A DNA stretch of 64,000 nt, from the NCBI RefSeq assembly GCF_002264395.1, contig NZ_NFVA01000002.1, forward strand, positions 1 through 64,000, written 5' to 3'. The DNA comes from Paenibacillus sp. VTT E-133291. Its GTDB lineage: Bacteria > Bacillota > Bacilli > Paenibacillales > Paenibacillaceae. Under the pieces are notes generated by a model. It saw only the letters and a list, made by a program, of their open reading frames with translations. It searched no databases and was not told the DNA's origin. A program made the position numbers and the translations under genes. Shown piece after piece: positions 8,271 to 16,413 of the stretch (position 1 is its first letter; the number at the start of each line of letters is the position of its first letter).

Positions 8271-9260
8271 GTGATAAATACATCTCGTAGCAGAATAGTT
8301 GTTATTGTAACGGTTCTATTAGCGCTCGTAGCCGCGATTATTGCCATCGGATTAGGCTCTGTATTCATTCCGGTATCAGACATACTAAGTACGATCTTTG
8401 GTTCATCGTCTAAGGCGGTGAATGCCACCATCATTTGGGATATTCGATTGCCGCGTGTGTTACTGGCGATGATCATCGGAGCGAATATAGCGATCTCGGG
8501 CGCACTGCTGCAAGCTGTGATGGGTAACCCACTTGCTGATCCTGGATTGACGGGTGTAACTAGTGGCGCGGCTGCATGTGTTCTTGTCATAATGCTTGCT
8601 GCACCACAGTATACTGAGTTCATTCCGATTGCCGCTTTTGTTGGAGGGCTAATTGCTGCCGGTATTGTATATGCATTAGCGTGGAGACGAACCGGTATTT
8701 CACCGATTACTATTATTTTATCTGGCGTTGCTGTGAATGCACTTTGCGGAGGACTCATTGGGCTATTAACAATCATGTACAGTGATAGACTTCCTGCAGC
8801 GGTTCAATGGCTTAACGGCAGTCTTGCGGCAAAAGGGAATAATGCGTTGATGATGGTCTTCCCATATGCGATTGCAGGTTGGATCTTATCGTTCTTTGCC
8901 ATTCGTAAGGCAAATATCATTCGTCTGGGTGATCAGGTGGCTTCGAATCTGGGTGAAAATGTGAACCGAATTCGTATCCTGCTCTCCTTGCTGGCAGTAT
9001 TTCTAGCGGCTATTTCTGTAGCAGCCATTGGAATGATCGGATTTGTCGGTCTAGTTGTACCTCATATGGCGAGATTGCTCGTGGGTTCAGATTACAAATA
9101 TCTTTTGCCGATGAGTATGGCTCTTGGTGCGTTGGTTCTGTTAATTGCGGATACAGGTGGACGTACCCTGTTTGCACCCCTAGATATCCCTGCGGGTATC
9201 CTTATGGCTGTGATTGGCGGACCCTATTTTCTATACCTGATGAGAAAGAAGGCGTTCTAA
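8271..9260 (+). CDS. FecCD-family iron/haem ABC permease
   Basis: This 329-residue protein has about nine membrane helices and the FecCD signatures RLPRVLLAMIIGANIAISGALLQ (in part), NPLADPGLTG and GFVGLVVPHMAR. It forms the channel for the lipoprotein-delivered ligand. The start is GTG, with AAAGGAGA upstream, 16 bases after the lipoprotein gene. The ATPase gene begins one base after its stop, so the three products are made together. It probably acts as a homodimer, since there is only one permease gene. Confidence 0.93.
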   Translation: MINTSRSRIVVIVTVLLALVAAIIAIGLGSVFIPVSDILSTIFGSSSKAVNATIIWDIRLPRVLLAMIIGANIAISGALLQAVMGNPLADPGLTGVTSGAAACVLVIMLAAPQYTEFIPIAAFVGGLIAAGIVYALAWRRTGISPITIILSGVAVNALCGGLIGLLTIMYSDRLPAAVQWLNGSLAAKGNNALMMVFPYAIAGWILSFFAIRKANIIRLGDQVASNLGENVNRIRILLSLLAVFLAAISVAAIGMIGFVGLVVPHMARLLVGSDYKYLLPMSMALGALVLLIADTGGRTLFAPLDIPAGILMAVIGGPYFLYLMRKKAF

Positions 9261-9261
9261 C

Positions 9262-10041
9262 ATGTTTACTGTCGATTCCATTTCGATTCGGTATGAGCAG
9301 AAAAGCGTGATTAACAACTTCTCTTTTTCCGTAAAAAAAGGTGAGATCGTCTCCATTATAGGACCGAACGGCTCCGGTAAATCCACTTTGCTCAAAGCGG
9401 TATCACGGCTAATTCCTTATCACACGGGTACGGTCATACTCGATGGTACGGATCTGAAGACCATGAGCGCCAAACAAGTCGCACGAAAAATGTGCATGCT
9501 GAGCCAGAAAAATCAAGCACCGAGTGATATGACTGTGATCGATCTGGTCTCGTATGGCAGATATCCACACAAAAAGTGGTTTGAAAGATTAAACCAAGAG
9601 GATATGGACATTGTTCATTGGGCCCTTGAAAAGACACATTTGATAGAGTATAAGGACCGAGCAGTGGCTTCATTGTCAGGTGGAGAATCACAGCGAGCCT
9701 GGATTGCAATGGCTTTAGCACAACGCCCTTTGATCATGTTGCTTGATGAACCCACCACGTACTTGGATATCTCGCATCAGCATGAAGTGCTTGAGCTTGT
9801 TCGCGAGTTAAATCAAGATATGGGCATGACCGTAGTGATGGTGCTGCATGATCTCAATCAAGCTTCTGCTTATAGCGATAGTATTGTTGTAGTGCAGGCG
9901 GGTGAGAAGGCGATGTATGGCACACCCAATGAAGTCATGACAACCGATATGATAAGGGATATATACCGGATGGATGCGGAAGTCCAGTATGTGCCTACAG
10001 AGAAGAAACCTCGTATTCATTTGTTGAGTACCGTTCGATAG
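9262..10041 (+). CDS. iron/haem ABC transporter ATP-binding protein
   Basis: A 259-residue ATPase of the FecE/FhuC/HmuV type. It has Walker A GPNGSGKS, Q-loop in LSQKNQAPS, signature LSGGESQRAWIAMALAQ, Walker B LIMLLDEP and the switch His in VLHDLNQA. It energises the FecCD permease encoded immediately upstream. All catalytic residues are present. Confidence 0.95.
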   Translation: MFTVDSISIRYEQKSVINNFSFSVKKGEIVSIIGPNGSGKSTLLKAVSRLIPYHTGTVILDGTDLKTMSAKQVARKMCMLSQKNQAPSDMTVIDLVSYGRYPHKKWFERLNQEDMDIVHWALEKTHLIEYKDRAVASLSGGESQRAWIAMALAQRPLIMLLDEPTTYLDISHQHEVLELVRELNQDMGMTVVMVLHDLNQASAYSDSIVVVQAGEKAMYGTPNEVMTTDMIRDIYRMDAEVQYVPTEKKPRIHLLSTVR

Positions 10042-10085
10042 ATTCATAGTGTCATTACACAACCTATTCATGGAGGGATTTTTGT

Positions 10086-10613
10086 ATGAAGAAGCCAGTA
10101 GATGTAGAAAAAAATAAAGAAAACTACTTACAATTTATTAATAAACGCAAGAATCTGATTCTGAGTTTAATTGATGATGAAGGAAAGCCCTTTATTAGCT
10201 ATGCGCCTTTCGTAAAGAAAGACGGCAAGCTGTATATTTATATTAGTAAGATTGCAGAGCACTATGGCTATATGGAAAATAATGATTTTGTGGATGCTTT
10301 TCTAATTGCGGATGAGTCTGAAACAAACAATAAATTTGCAACTGAGCGTGTGCGCTGGAGCTGTACCTCAAACAATATCGGCAATGATGGACATGAGGAT
10401 ATCTTTGAATTGTTTAATGCTGATCATGGTGAAGCTATGCTGAAATTGCTGCGCGGACTGGATTTTTCCCTTTTCGAACTGAATCCGTTAAAGGGGCGTT
10501 ATGTTGTAGGTTTTGGATTGGCCTTCGATATTGATGTAGATGCAAATATATTTAATCACGTTGTTATTGATAAGAAGAAAGATGAAGAAGCAACAGTACA
10601 AGGGAGCAAATAG
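10086..10613 (+). CDS. HugZ-like haem-utilisation protein (PNPOx-like fold)
   Basis: At 175 residues this matches HugZ/HutZ-type split-barrel proteins related to pyridoxamine-phosphate oxidase: the N-terminal NLILSLIDDEGKPFISYAPFV strand pair and the GRYVVGFGLAFDID strand near the C-terminus are characteristic. Relatives bind haem and either degrade it or help use it as an iron source. It follows the ATPase gene by 44 bases with a GGAGG site, in the same iron-regulated unit, which supports haem as the imported substrate. Enzymatic haem cleavage is not shown by sequence. Confidence 0.82.
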   Translation: MKKPVDVEKNKENYLQFINKRKNLILSLIDDEGKPFISYAPFVKKDGKLYIYISKIAEHYGYMENNDFVDAFLIADESETNNKFATERVRWSCTSNNIGNDGHEDIFELFNADHGEAMLKLLRGLDFSLFELNPLKGRYVVGFGLAFDIDVDANIFNHVVIDKKKDEEATVQGSK

Positions 10614-10616
10614 CCG

Positions 10617-11045
10617 ATGACTATAACTTCAATACTGCCCATCTGGCAAGCGGTTCAAGAGCGGTTTCATAAAATGGTGAAGGCATTGCCGGAAGAAGAT
10701 TTAAATCTTAAATTAGGGAATTCATCCATCGGAGGATTGATTTCTCATAATGCCGAGGTAGAATTTATGTTTGCAGAGTGGTTCTTTGGCAGACCTAAAC
10801 CTCAAGCCGACGATGCAGCATATACTACATTAAGTGAGCTGGTGGACCTGCTGACGTCTTCTAATGAGAATCTAATTGCAGCGATGCGGGAGCTTCCGGA
10901 AGATGCTTGGCATGAAAGCGTAGAGTCGTCTTTTGGCACATCAACTCCGCTTGAAGCAATAGGCAGACTTATGTATCACACAGGTATTCATGCCGGACAG
11001 ATTTCTATGATTCAGAAAAATGCGGTTCGAAGTGAAGTGCTGTAA
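10617..11045 (+). CDS. DinB-family protein
   Basis: A 142-residue four-helix DinB/YfiT-like protein. The metal-site histidines are visible as His45 in ISHNAEVE and the MYHTGIHAGQ pair near residues 121-125. Members include thiol-dependent transferases such as BstA-type enzymes and many uncharacterised stress proteins. It starts three bases after the HugZ-like gene and ends just before a terminator, so it is the last gene of the iron operon. Its link to haem use is unexplained. Confidence 0.85.
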   Translation: MTITSILPIWQAVQERFHKMVKALPEEDLNLKLGNSSIGGLISHNAEVEFMFAEWFFGRPKPQADDAAYTTLSELVDLLTSSNENLIAAMRELPEDAWHESVESSFGTSTPLEAIGRLMYHTGIHAGQISMIQKNAVRSEVL

Positions 11046-11071
11046 GGTAAAAGAGTAGAGTAGACATCGGG

Positions 11072-11096
11072 AAACGGCAGAAATGCCGTTTTTTTG
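11072..11096 (+). terminator. terminator of the haem/iron operon
   Basis: An 8-bp stem (11072-11079 with 11084-11091) with a GAAA loop is followed by seven T residues. Confidence 0.88.
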
Positions 11097-11171
11097 TGTG
11101 TGATACCCTCTGTATGATCTGGATTATCTGGATTTTGGTATAATATAGGGAATTCCAAGGGGGCGTAGATC

Positions 11172-11579
11172 ATGACGGAGTACTTGCGAGGCCAAATGGC
11201 CAAGATGGCAAATGTGAATATGGAAACACTGAGGTATTATGAGGAACTCGGACTAATTAGATCACCTTTGCGTTCAGAAGCTGGATACCATCTTTATTCT
11301 GAAGAGGCGCTAAACCGACTAACGTTTATCCAAAATGCAAAGCTATGCGGGTTCACCCTAAAGGAAATTAAAAAGGCACTGTTAAAATCGGAAAGTAGTG
11401 GCATTAGCATAGATGATTTTGTAAACGTTGTAGATAAAAAAATAGAACGAGTCCGTAGTGAAATTGCAAAACAGGAAATAAAGCTCACCGCACTTGCAGA
11501 GTTGAGGAAAAATTTATTAGCCACGGATAAGCATCCAGGCGTGCAATCGACGCTAGAAATACTAAAAATGGAATCTTAA
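11172..11579 (+). CDS. MerR-family transcriptional regulator
   Basis: This 135-residue protein has the MerR winged helix at the N-terminus (MANVNMETLRYYEELGLI and GYHLYSEEALNRL) followed by a long dimerisation helix (residues 80-120). There is no metal-binding cysteine cluster at the C-terminus and no large effector domain, so the inducer is unknown. Between this gene and the downstream hydrolase lies a promoter with a 20-base spacer and an internal dyad (11581-11612), the type MerR proteins remodel. GGGGGCG supports the start. Confidence 0.9.
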   Translation: MTEYLRGQMAKMANVNMETLRYYEELGLIRSPLRSEAGYHLYSEEALNRLTFIQNAKLCGFTLKEIKKALLKSESSGISIDDFVNVVDKKIERVRSEIAKQEIKLTALAELRKNLLATDKHPGVQSTLEILKMES

Positions 11580-11580
11580 C

Positions 11581-11612
11581 TTGACCTTGTAGTCTCCTAC
11601 AGGCTTTACAAT
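11581..11612 (+). promoter_or_regulatory. MerR-type promoter with long spacer and dyad operator
   Basis: TTGACC (11581-11586) and TACAAT (11607-11612) are separated by 20 bases instead of 17. The dyad CTTGTAG/CTACAGG lies in the overlong spacer. This is the standard architecture of MerR-activated promoters and it feeds the hydrolase gene. Confidence 0.75.
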
Positions 11613-11641
11613 TCGAGAGGAAGAGATCTGTAGGAGGGATA

Positions 11642-12559
11642 ATGAATATGGACAAAACGAGTATAGAACAGCTTGCAGCGATCAAAGACTACCTGAAACA
11701 AACCAATCGGTTTGAAAGTAAGTCTGTAGAGCATATCCGGCAAGAAATGGTTGAGGCGGCTGCGAATATGCCTAGTCATACGGATGTTACAGTCGAGCGG
11801 GTCAAGGTTGGGCCATTAAGCGGAGAGTGGATCATTCCTGTGGAAGCAGGTCCACCTGATGATAAAGTGATTCTTTATTTTCATGGTGGTGGTTTGATTG
11901 CAGGCACTTGTGAATTTTATCGGGATCTGGTATCACGAATTGCAAAAGCTAGTGGTATGAAAGTACTAATGATTGAGTATCGTCTTGCACCCGAGTATAT
12001 CTATCCCGCTGCTAATGAAGATTGTATAGGGGCTTACCGGTGGTTGCTTGCGAATGGATATTCTGCCCGTGACATCCTGTTTGGGGGAGATTCTGTGGGA
12101 GCCAGCCTTGCGCTGATGACTCTGATTTCGTTGAGGGATGAGGGGAGGGAGTTACCAGCGGGTGCTTTTTTAATCTCACCTCATACGGATCTTGTCCATC
12201 TAGACGGAGAATCGTATCAGAGTCGTGCATCGCTTGATCCGACAGGTAGCTTAGAGGGAAATAAACGTATACTCGATGCATATGTAGGTAGTCGAACCGA
12301 GAGGGCTTCAATATTATCGCCGTTAAGAATGAATTTGCAGGGATTGCCTGATTTACTCGTTCAAGTAGGCGACCATGAGGTGCTTTTAAGTGATTCAACG
12401 AGATTGGCTGAACAGGCGAGAGTAGCGGGGGTTCATGTGGAACTGGAAATATGGGAGAAGATGTGGAGTGTTTTTCATTTCTTAGCGTACATGCTCCCAG
12501 AAGCAGAGCAGGCGATTTCGAAGATTGGCAAGTTTGTTAGGGCGAAGCTGGACGAGTGA
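11642..12559 (+). CDS. alpha/beta hydrolase of the hormone-sensitive lipase family
   Basis: A 305-residue cytoplasmic esterase. The HSL oxyanion motif is HGGGLIAG, the nucleophile motif GDSVGAS carries the catalytic Ser, the acid is likely Asp in QVGDHEVL, and the His lies in VFHFLAY near the end. Such enzymes hydrolyse short acyl esters or lactones. It follows the MerR gene and has its own MerR-type promoter, so the ester or a related toxic compound may be the inducer (inference). GGAGGG supports the ATG at 11642; a second ATG lies two codons on. Confidence 0.9.
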   Translation: MNMDKTSIEQLAAIKDYLKQTNRFESKSVEHIRQEMVEAAANMPSHTDVTVERVKVGPLSGEWIIPVEAGPPDDKVILYFHGGGLIAGTCEFYRDLVSRIAKASGMKVLMIEYRLAPEYIYPAANEDCIGAYRWLLANGYSARDILFGGDSVGASLALMTLISLRDEGRELPAGAFLISPHTDLVHLDGESYQSRASLDPTGSLEGNKRILDAYVGSRTERASILSPLRMNLQGLPDLLVQVGDHEVLLSDSTRLAEQARVAGVHVELEIWEKMWSVFHFLAYMLPEAEQAISKIGKFVRAKLDE

Positions 12560-12579
12560 GAAAGTAGATGAAAGTAATG

Positions 12580-12610
12580 AACCTTCTTGAGAAATCAGGG
12601 AGGTTTTTTG
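12580..12610 (+). terminator. terminator of the hydrolase gene
   Basis: An 11-bp stem with GU pairs (12580-12590 with 12595-12605) and a GAAA loop is followed by T residues. Confidence 0.85.
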
Positions 12611-12666
12611 TTGTTGGGATATGGTAGGTACTCAGCGGCTGATGAGAATTGGATTGATTCAACAAA

Positions 12667-12688
12667 TGACAAAGTAACGTTATTGTCA
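12667..12688 (+). promoter_or_regulatory. TetR operator copy 1 (TGACAA-N10-TTGTCA)
   Basis: Inverted 6-base half-sites separated by 10 bases, just upstream of the TetR gene. The same half-sites and spacing recur upstream of the SDR gene (13440-13461). Confidence 0.75.
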
Positions 12689-12752
12689 GTTCGTTTTTGA
12701 ATATTATATGCTATGATAAGTACCATCAGAAATAGAGCGAGGGGAAATACCA

Positions 12753-13343
12753 ATGTCGAATGATCTTCCATTATCTAAAGAAAACATTCTGGATGCGGCT
12801 GAACAAGTGCTCCGGCGTTTTGGCCCGGATAAGACTTCAGTTGTTGATGTAGCGAGGGTACTGAAGGTTAGTCATGGTACGCTATATAGACATTTTTCCA
12901 GTAAAGCAGCTTTGCGCGAATCGGTAACCGAAAGATGGTTGCATCAAAATATTTTAGCCCCATTGAAGGACGTTACGGAGCAATTTGATGGGAATGCCAA
13001 AGTGCAGCTACGTCTGTGGTTAGATACTTTAGTCCGCAGTAAACGAAGCTATGCTGTAGATGATTCCGAAATGTTTGCTATGTACGCCTCTGTAACTTTA
13101 GAAGCCGTAGATATGATTACCCAACACGTAGATCAATTAATTGGGCAACTCGCACGCATTCTTGAAAAAGGTATACAAACCGGGGAGTTTAAAGCATTGG
13201 AATCAGAGGTTACGGCAAGAGCTATTTTTAATGCAACATCACGATTTCATCATCCTGCTCACGCGAAAGAGTGGCAGTCGGGTTCGATTGATCAGGAGTT
13301 TGCCTCCGTTTGGGATTTGATGCTTTCCGGAATTTCGTCATAA
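12753..13343 (+). CDS. TetR-family transcriptional regulator
   Basis: This 196-residue repressor has an N-terminal TetR helix-turn-helix (DVARVLKVSHGTLYRHFSSK, near residues 27-46) and an all-helical ligand domain resembling the TetR_C YbjK/YxaF-like group. It is followed by its own terminator and then the SDR gene. The matching TGACAA-N10-TTGTCA elements before both genes indicate autoregulation and control of the SDR. The inducer is unknown. Confidence 0.92.
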   Translation: MSNDLPLSKENILDAAEQVLRRFGPDKTSVVDVARVLKVSHGTLYRHFSSKAALRESVTERWLHQNILAPLKDVTEQFDGNAKVQLRLWLDTLVRSKRSYAVDDSEMFAMYASVTLEAVDMITQHVDQLIGQLARILEKGIQTGEFKALESEVTARAIFNATSRFHHPAHAKEWQSGSIDQEFASVWDLMLSGISS

Positions 13344-13383
13344 ATTGTTATAGCATAATTCATAATAGAAAAATGATGGACTA

Positions 13384-13414
13384 AACCTTTTGATGAAGAT
13401 CGGAAGGTTTTTTT
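13384..13414 (+). terminator. terminator of the tetR gene
   Basis: An 11-bp stem (13384-13394 with 13399-13409) with a GAAG loop is followed by a T run. Confidence 0.85.
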
Positions 13415-13439
13415 GCGTCTGGAGAACAATTATATTGAA

Positions 13440-13461
13440 TGACAAAAAATAATAATTGTCA
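13440..13461 (+). promoter_or_regulatory. TetR operator copy 2 (TGACAA-N10-TTGTCA)
   Basis: The half-sites and 10-base spacing are identical to the site in front of the tetR gene, while the inner ten bases differ. It lies about 65 bases before the SDR start codon. Confidence 0.75.
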
Positions 13462-13527
13462 CTTGTTATTTGCGGGTGTTCGATTTATAATCAGACCAAC
13501 AAGAAAGACAAACAATAGGGGGAATAA

Positions 13528-14274
13528 ATGATGGAACAAAATTTGGTTGGAAAAGTTGCATTAGTGACTGGAGCTTCAAGAGGTATGGGACGAGAAATTG
13601 CGGTGAACTTGGCGTTGCATGGTGCGAAGGTTGTTGTTAATTATGCAAGCAGTTCAAGTAAGGCAGAGGAAGTTGTGAACGAAATTAAGCAAAAGGGTGG
13701 AGAAGCTATCGCTATCCGGGCGGATATCAGCCAAGTGACAGAGCTGGAACAATTATTCCAAGCCACATTGGAATCTTATGGACAAATCGATATTCTCGTT
13801 AACAACGCAGGCATTATGATCACAAAGCCGATTGCGAGTATGACGGAAGAAGACTTCGACAAACAGTTCGCCATCAATGTGAAGGGTACCTTTTTTGCTT
13901 GCCAGCAAGCGGCTAAACATATGGGTGAGAACGGACGGATCATTAATTTCTCGACATCAGTGACAGGTCAGATGTTCCCAACCTACAGCGTTTATGCGGG
14001 AACAAAGGGAGCTGTGGAACAATTCACTCGTCAGTTAGCTAAAGAATTTGGACGAAAAGGAATCACCATTAATGCGGTTTCACCAGGTCCTGTTAATACG
14101 GAACTTTTTACAGTAGGGAAGTCAGCTGAAGAGATTGCAAATGTTGGGAGTATGAATTCTTTTGGACGGTTGGGTGAGCCTGAGGATATTTCAAGTGTAG
14201 TGCTGTTTCTAGCCAGTAAAGAATCACAGTGGGTTACGGGCCAGACGATTCGTGTGAACGGGGGATTTATTTAA
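13528..14274 (+). CDS. short-chain dehydrogenase/reductase (FabG-like)
   Basis: A classical 248-residue SDR. The cofactor motif is TGASRGMG near residue 15, followed by NNAG at about residue 92 and the catalytic set Asn-Ser (STSVTG)-Tyr-x3-Lys (YAGTK). Basic residues after the second beta strand (YASSSSKAEE) fit NADPH preference. It resembles 3-oxoacyl-ACP reductases but stands alone with a dedicated TetR regulator, so it more likely reduces a small carbonyl compound than serves fatty-acid synthesis. GGGGG supports the start. Confidence 0.92.
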   Translation: MMEQNLVGKVALVTGASRGMGREIAVNLALHGAKVVVNYASSSSKAEEVVNEIKQKGGEAIAIRADISQVTELEQLFQATLESYGQIDILVNNAGIMITKPIASMTEEDFDKQFAINVKGTFFACQQAAKHMGENGRIINFSTSVTGQMFPTYSVYAGTKGAVEQFTRQLAKEFGRKGITINAVSPGPVNTELFTVGKSAEEIANVGSMNSFGRLGEPEDISSVVLFLASKESQWVTGQTIRVNGGFI

Positions 14275-14361
14275 GACAAAAGTCGATAGCATCTTTTTTT
14301 ATAGCCAGTCTGAAGCAACACTCCTTAGAATAAAAGAATATACAAAAAGAGGAGTGAAACC

Positions 14362-15447
14362 ATGACGCAGATCATATGTTCACCGACTAAATATATTCAG
14401 GGGTATGGCGAGATTCGTAAGCTGGGAGATTATTGTTTGCAGCTAGGATCGAACAGAGCTTTTGCGATTATAGATCCTTTTATTTTTTCCATGTACAAGG
14501 AGGATATCTTACACAGCTTTGAAGTGAACGATATTCCCCTTATGATGCGCGAATTCAAGGGTGAGTGCAGCCGTAATCAGGTGGATGAGATAGTGCTGGA
14601 ACTTGGCCTGAAGGACGCTGAAGTTATCTTAGGAATCGGTGGCGGCAAGACCTTAGATACGGCAAAAGCAGTAAGCCACATGGCGGATCTCCCGGTAGTT
14701 ATTGTACCCACAGTGGCCTCGACGGATGCACCTTGCAGCGCTATATCAGTGTTGTATACGGACGAAGGTGACTTCGACTGTTACCTTCCATTAAAAAGAA
14801 ATCCTGATATGGTGATCGCAGATATCGATATCATCGCTAAAGCTCCTGCAAGATTGCTGGTGGCTGGAATGGGTGATGCTTTGTCCACCTATTACGAAGC
14901 AAGAGCTTGCCGTCAATCAGGAGCGGTTACTCATGCAGGCGGGACTGGCACAATCGCATCGTTCTCTTTAGCACGTGCTTGTCTGGACACACTTCTTGCT
15001 GAAGGTGAATCCGCACTCCTGGATGTTAAACAGGGGATCATCTCTTCTGCAGTGGAACATATTGTTGAAGCTAATATTTACTTGAGCGGCGTTGGGTTTG
15101 AGAGTGGTGGGCTTGCTGCAGCCCATGCTATTCATAACGGACTGACCCTGCATGAGGAATGCAGGAATGTGCTACATGGTGAGAAGGTTGCCTTTGCTAC
15201 GATCGTGCAGTTGGTCTTGGAGAAGGCTTCAGAAGATGAGATCGCTCAGGTCATTGGTTTCTGCAAAAAAGTCGGCCTTCCCGTTACACTTAAGGAGCTT
15301 GGGATTACCAGTAGCGATATGGATAAATTAATGGTGGTGGCAGAAGCTAGCTGCTCCCAGGATAGCCCAATGAAGAATATGCCATTTGAAGTTCAATCTG
15401 TGGATGTGCTGGAAGCAATCCTTGCCACAGACAAGCGCGGGTATTAG
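14362..15447 (+). CDS. gldA: glycerol dehydrogenase
   Basis: This 361-residue member of the iron/zinc-dependent alcohol dehydrogenase family oxidises glycerol to dihydroxyacetone with NAD+. Visible marks are the nucleotide-binding GIGGGKTLDTAKAV, the VPTVASTDAPCS segment, and the metal ligands Asp in GMGDALSTYYEA, His in AAHAIHNG and His in VLHGEKVAF. Length and motifs match Bacillus GldA closely. It has its own GAGGAG site and is not obviously in an operon. Confidence 0.95.
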   Translation: MTQIICSPTKYIQGYGEIRKLGDYCLQLGSNRAFAIIDPFIFSMYKEDILHSFEVNDIPLMMREFKGECSRNQVDEIVLELGLKDAEVILGIGGGKTLDTAKAVSHMADLPVVIVPTVASTDAPCSAISVLYTDEGDFDCYLPLKRNPDMVIADIDIIAKAPARLLVAGMGDALSTYYEARACRQSGAVTHAGGTGTIASFSLARACLDTLLAEGESALLDVKQGIISSAVEHIVEANIYLSGVGFESGGLAAAHAIHNGLTLHEECRNVLHGEKVAFATIVQLVLEKASEDEIAQVIGFCKKVGLPVTLKELGITSSDMDKLMVVAEASCSQDSPMKNMPFEVQSVDVLEAILATDKRGY

Positions 15448-15552
15448 CAACAGCTCGATTGTAAATTTTTGCGAACCCTCCCCGTACATATTTAACCTTC
15501 GTGAACCAAACAATGAGAACAATTGTTTAAGACGAAGGAGGCGTTCCTCTTG

Positions 15553-16413
15553 ATGAAGGACAGTCGAAAGGTTAAACGTTACTTACTGAATTGGCTTGCT
15601 GTTGCTGCAGTATTAATTACCACAATTGTTCCGGCTACGCCGGCTGTCTCTGCTGCCACGTCTAAAGACAACGCTACAAATACGCAGCTTGAAGAGAGTG
15701 CACCAAAACGTGATAAGGTCGCTATCATTATTGACGATTTCGGCAATGGCATGAAGGGGACAGATGAAATGTTCTCGTTACCGATAAAGCTTACTGTAGC
15801 CGTCATGCCTTTTTTACCTACATCCGTAAAGGATGCCACCCGCGCCCATGAACGCGGAGATGATGTTCTGGTTCATTTGCCGATGGAGCCGCGCCAAGGT
15901 AATCCTAAATGGCTTGGACCAGGAGCCATATTGTCCAAAATGTCCGATGAGGAAGTGCGACAAAAGGTTGAGGCAGCACTCGATAATGTTCCTTATGCGA
16001 TCGGGATAAATAACCATATGGGTTCGAAAATTACCGGAGACGAGCGGATTATGGCAGTAATCTTATCTGTATGCAAAGAACGAGGATTATTTTTTGTAGA
16101 CAGCAAGACCAACTACCGTTCCGTTGCTGGCAATATGGCTTATCGTATGGGGTTGCCACGTGTAGAGAACCATATCTTTTTAGATGACACACATACAGCA
16201 AGTCATGTTCTGAAACAAATGGGTCTCGTCAAAGACATGGCGAAGGATCAACGATTTTGTGTAACGATTGGTCATGTTGGTGTATTTGGGAAAGAGACCG
16301 CCGCAGGAATCCGCAGCGGTATTGAACAGATGAAAGACAATGTTGAGTTTATAGGGATCTCTGATCTGGTTAAAAACGAGATGAAATGGAGCTCCCAACT
16401 TAAACTTCCATAA
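15553..16413 (+). CDS. divergent polysaccharide deacetylase family protein (YibQ-like), secreted
   Basis: A signal peptide (about residues 1-35) precedes a YibQ-type NodB-homology domain with VAIIIDDFGNG, VAVMPFLP, HLPMEP and NNHMGSKIT motifs. The Asp pair and His residues of metal-dependent deacetylases are partly conserved. The substrate is presumably an envelope polysaccharide. I chose the ATG at 15553; a TTG one codon earlier is better spaced from AAGGAGG. Its last 14 bases overlap the convergent amidase gene. A 7-bp inverted repeat (15508-15528) lies just upstream. Confidence 0.88.
   Translation: MKDSRKVKRYLLNWLAVAAVLITTIVPATPAVSAATSKDNATNTQLEESAPKRDKVAIIIDDFGNGMKGTDEMFSLPIKLTVAVMPFLPTSVKDATRAHERGDDVLVHLPMEPRQGNPKWLGPGAILSKMSDEEVRQKVEAALDNVPYAIGINNHMGSKITGDERIMAVILSVCKERGLFFVDSKTNYRSVAGNMAYRMGLPRVENHIFLDDTHTASHVLKQMGLVKDMAKDQRFCVTIGHVGVFGKETAAGIRSGIEQMKDNVEFIGISDLVKNEMKWSSQLKLP

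Noticed and set aside
12012-12398. 128-codon minus-strand frame
   Set aside because: Shadow of the alpha/beta hydrolase gene.
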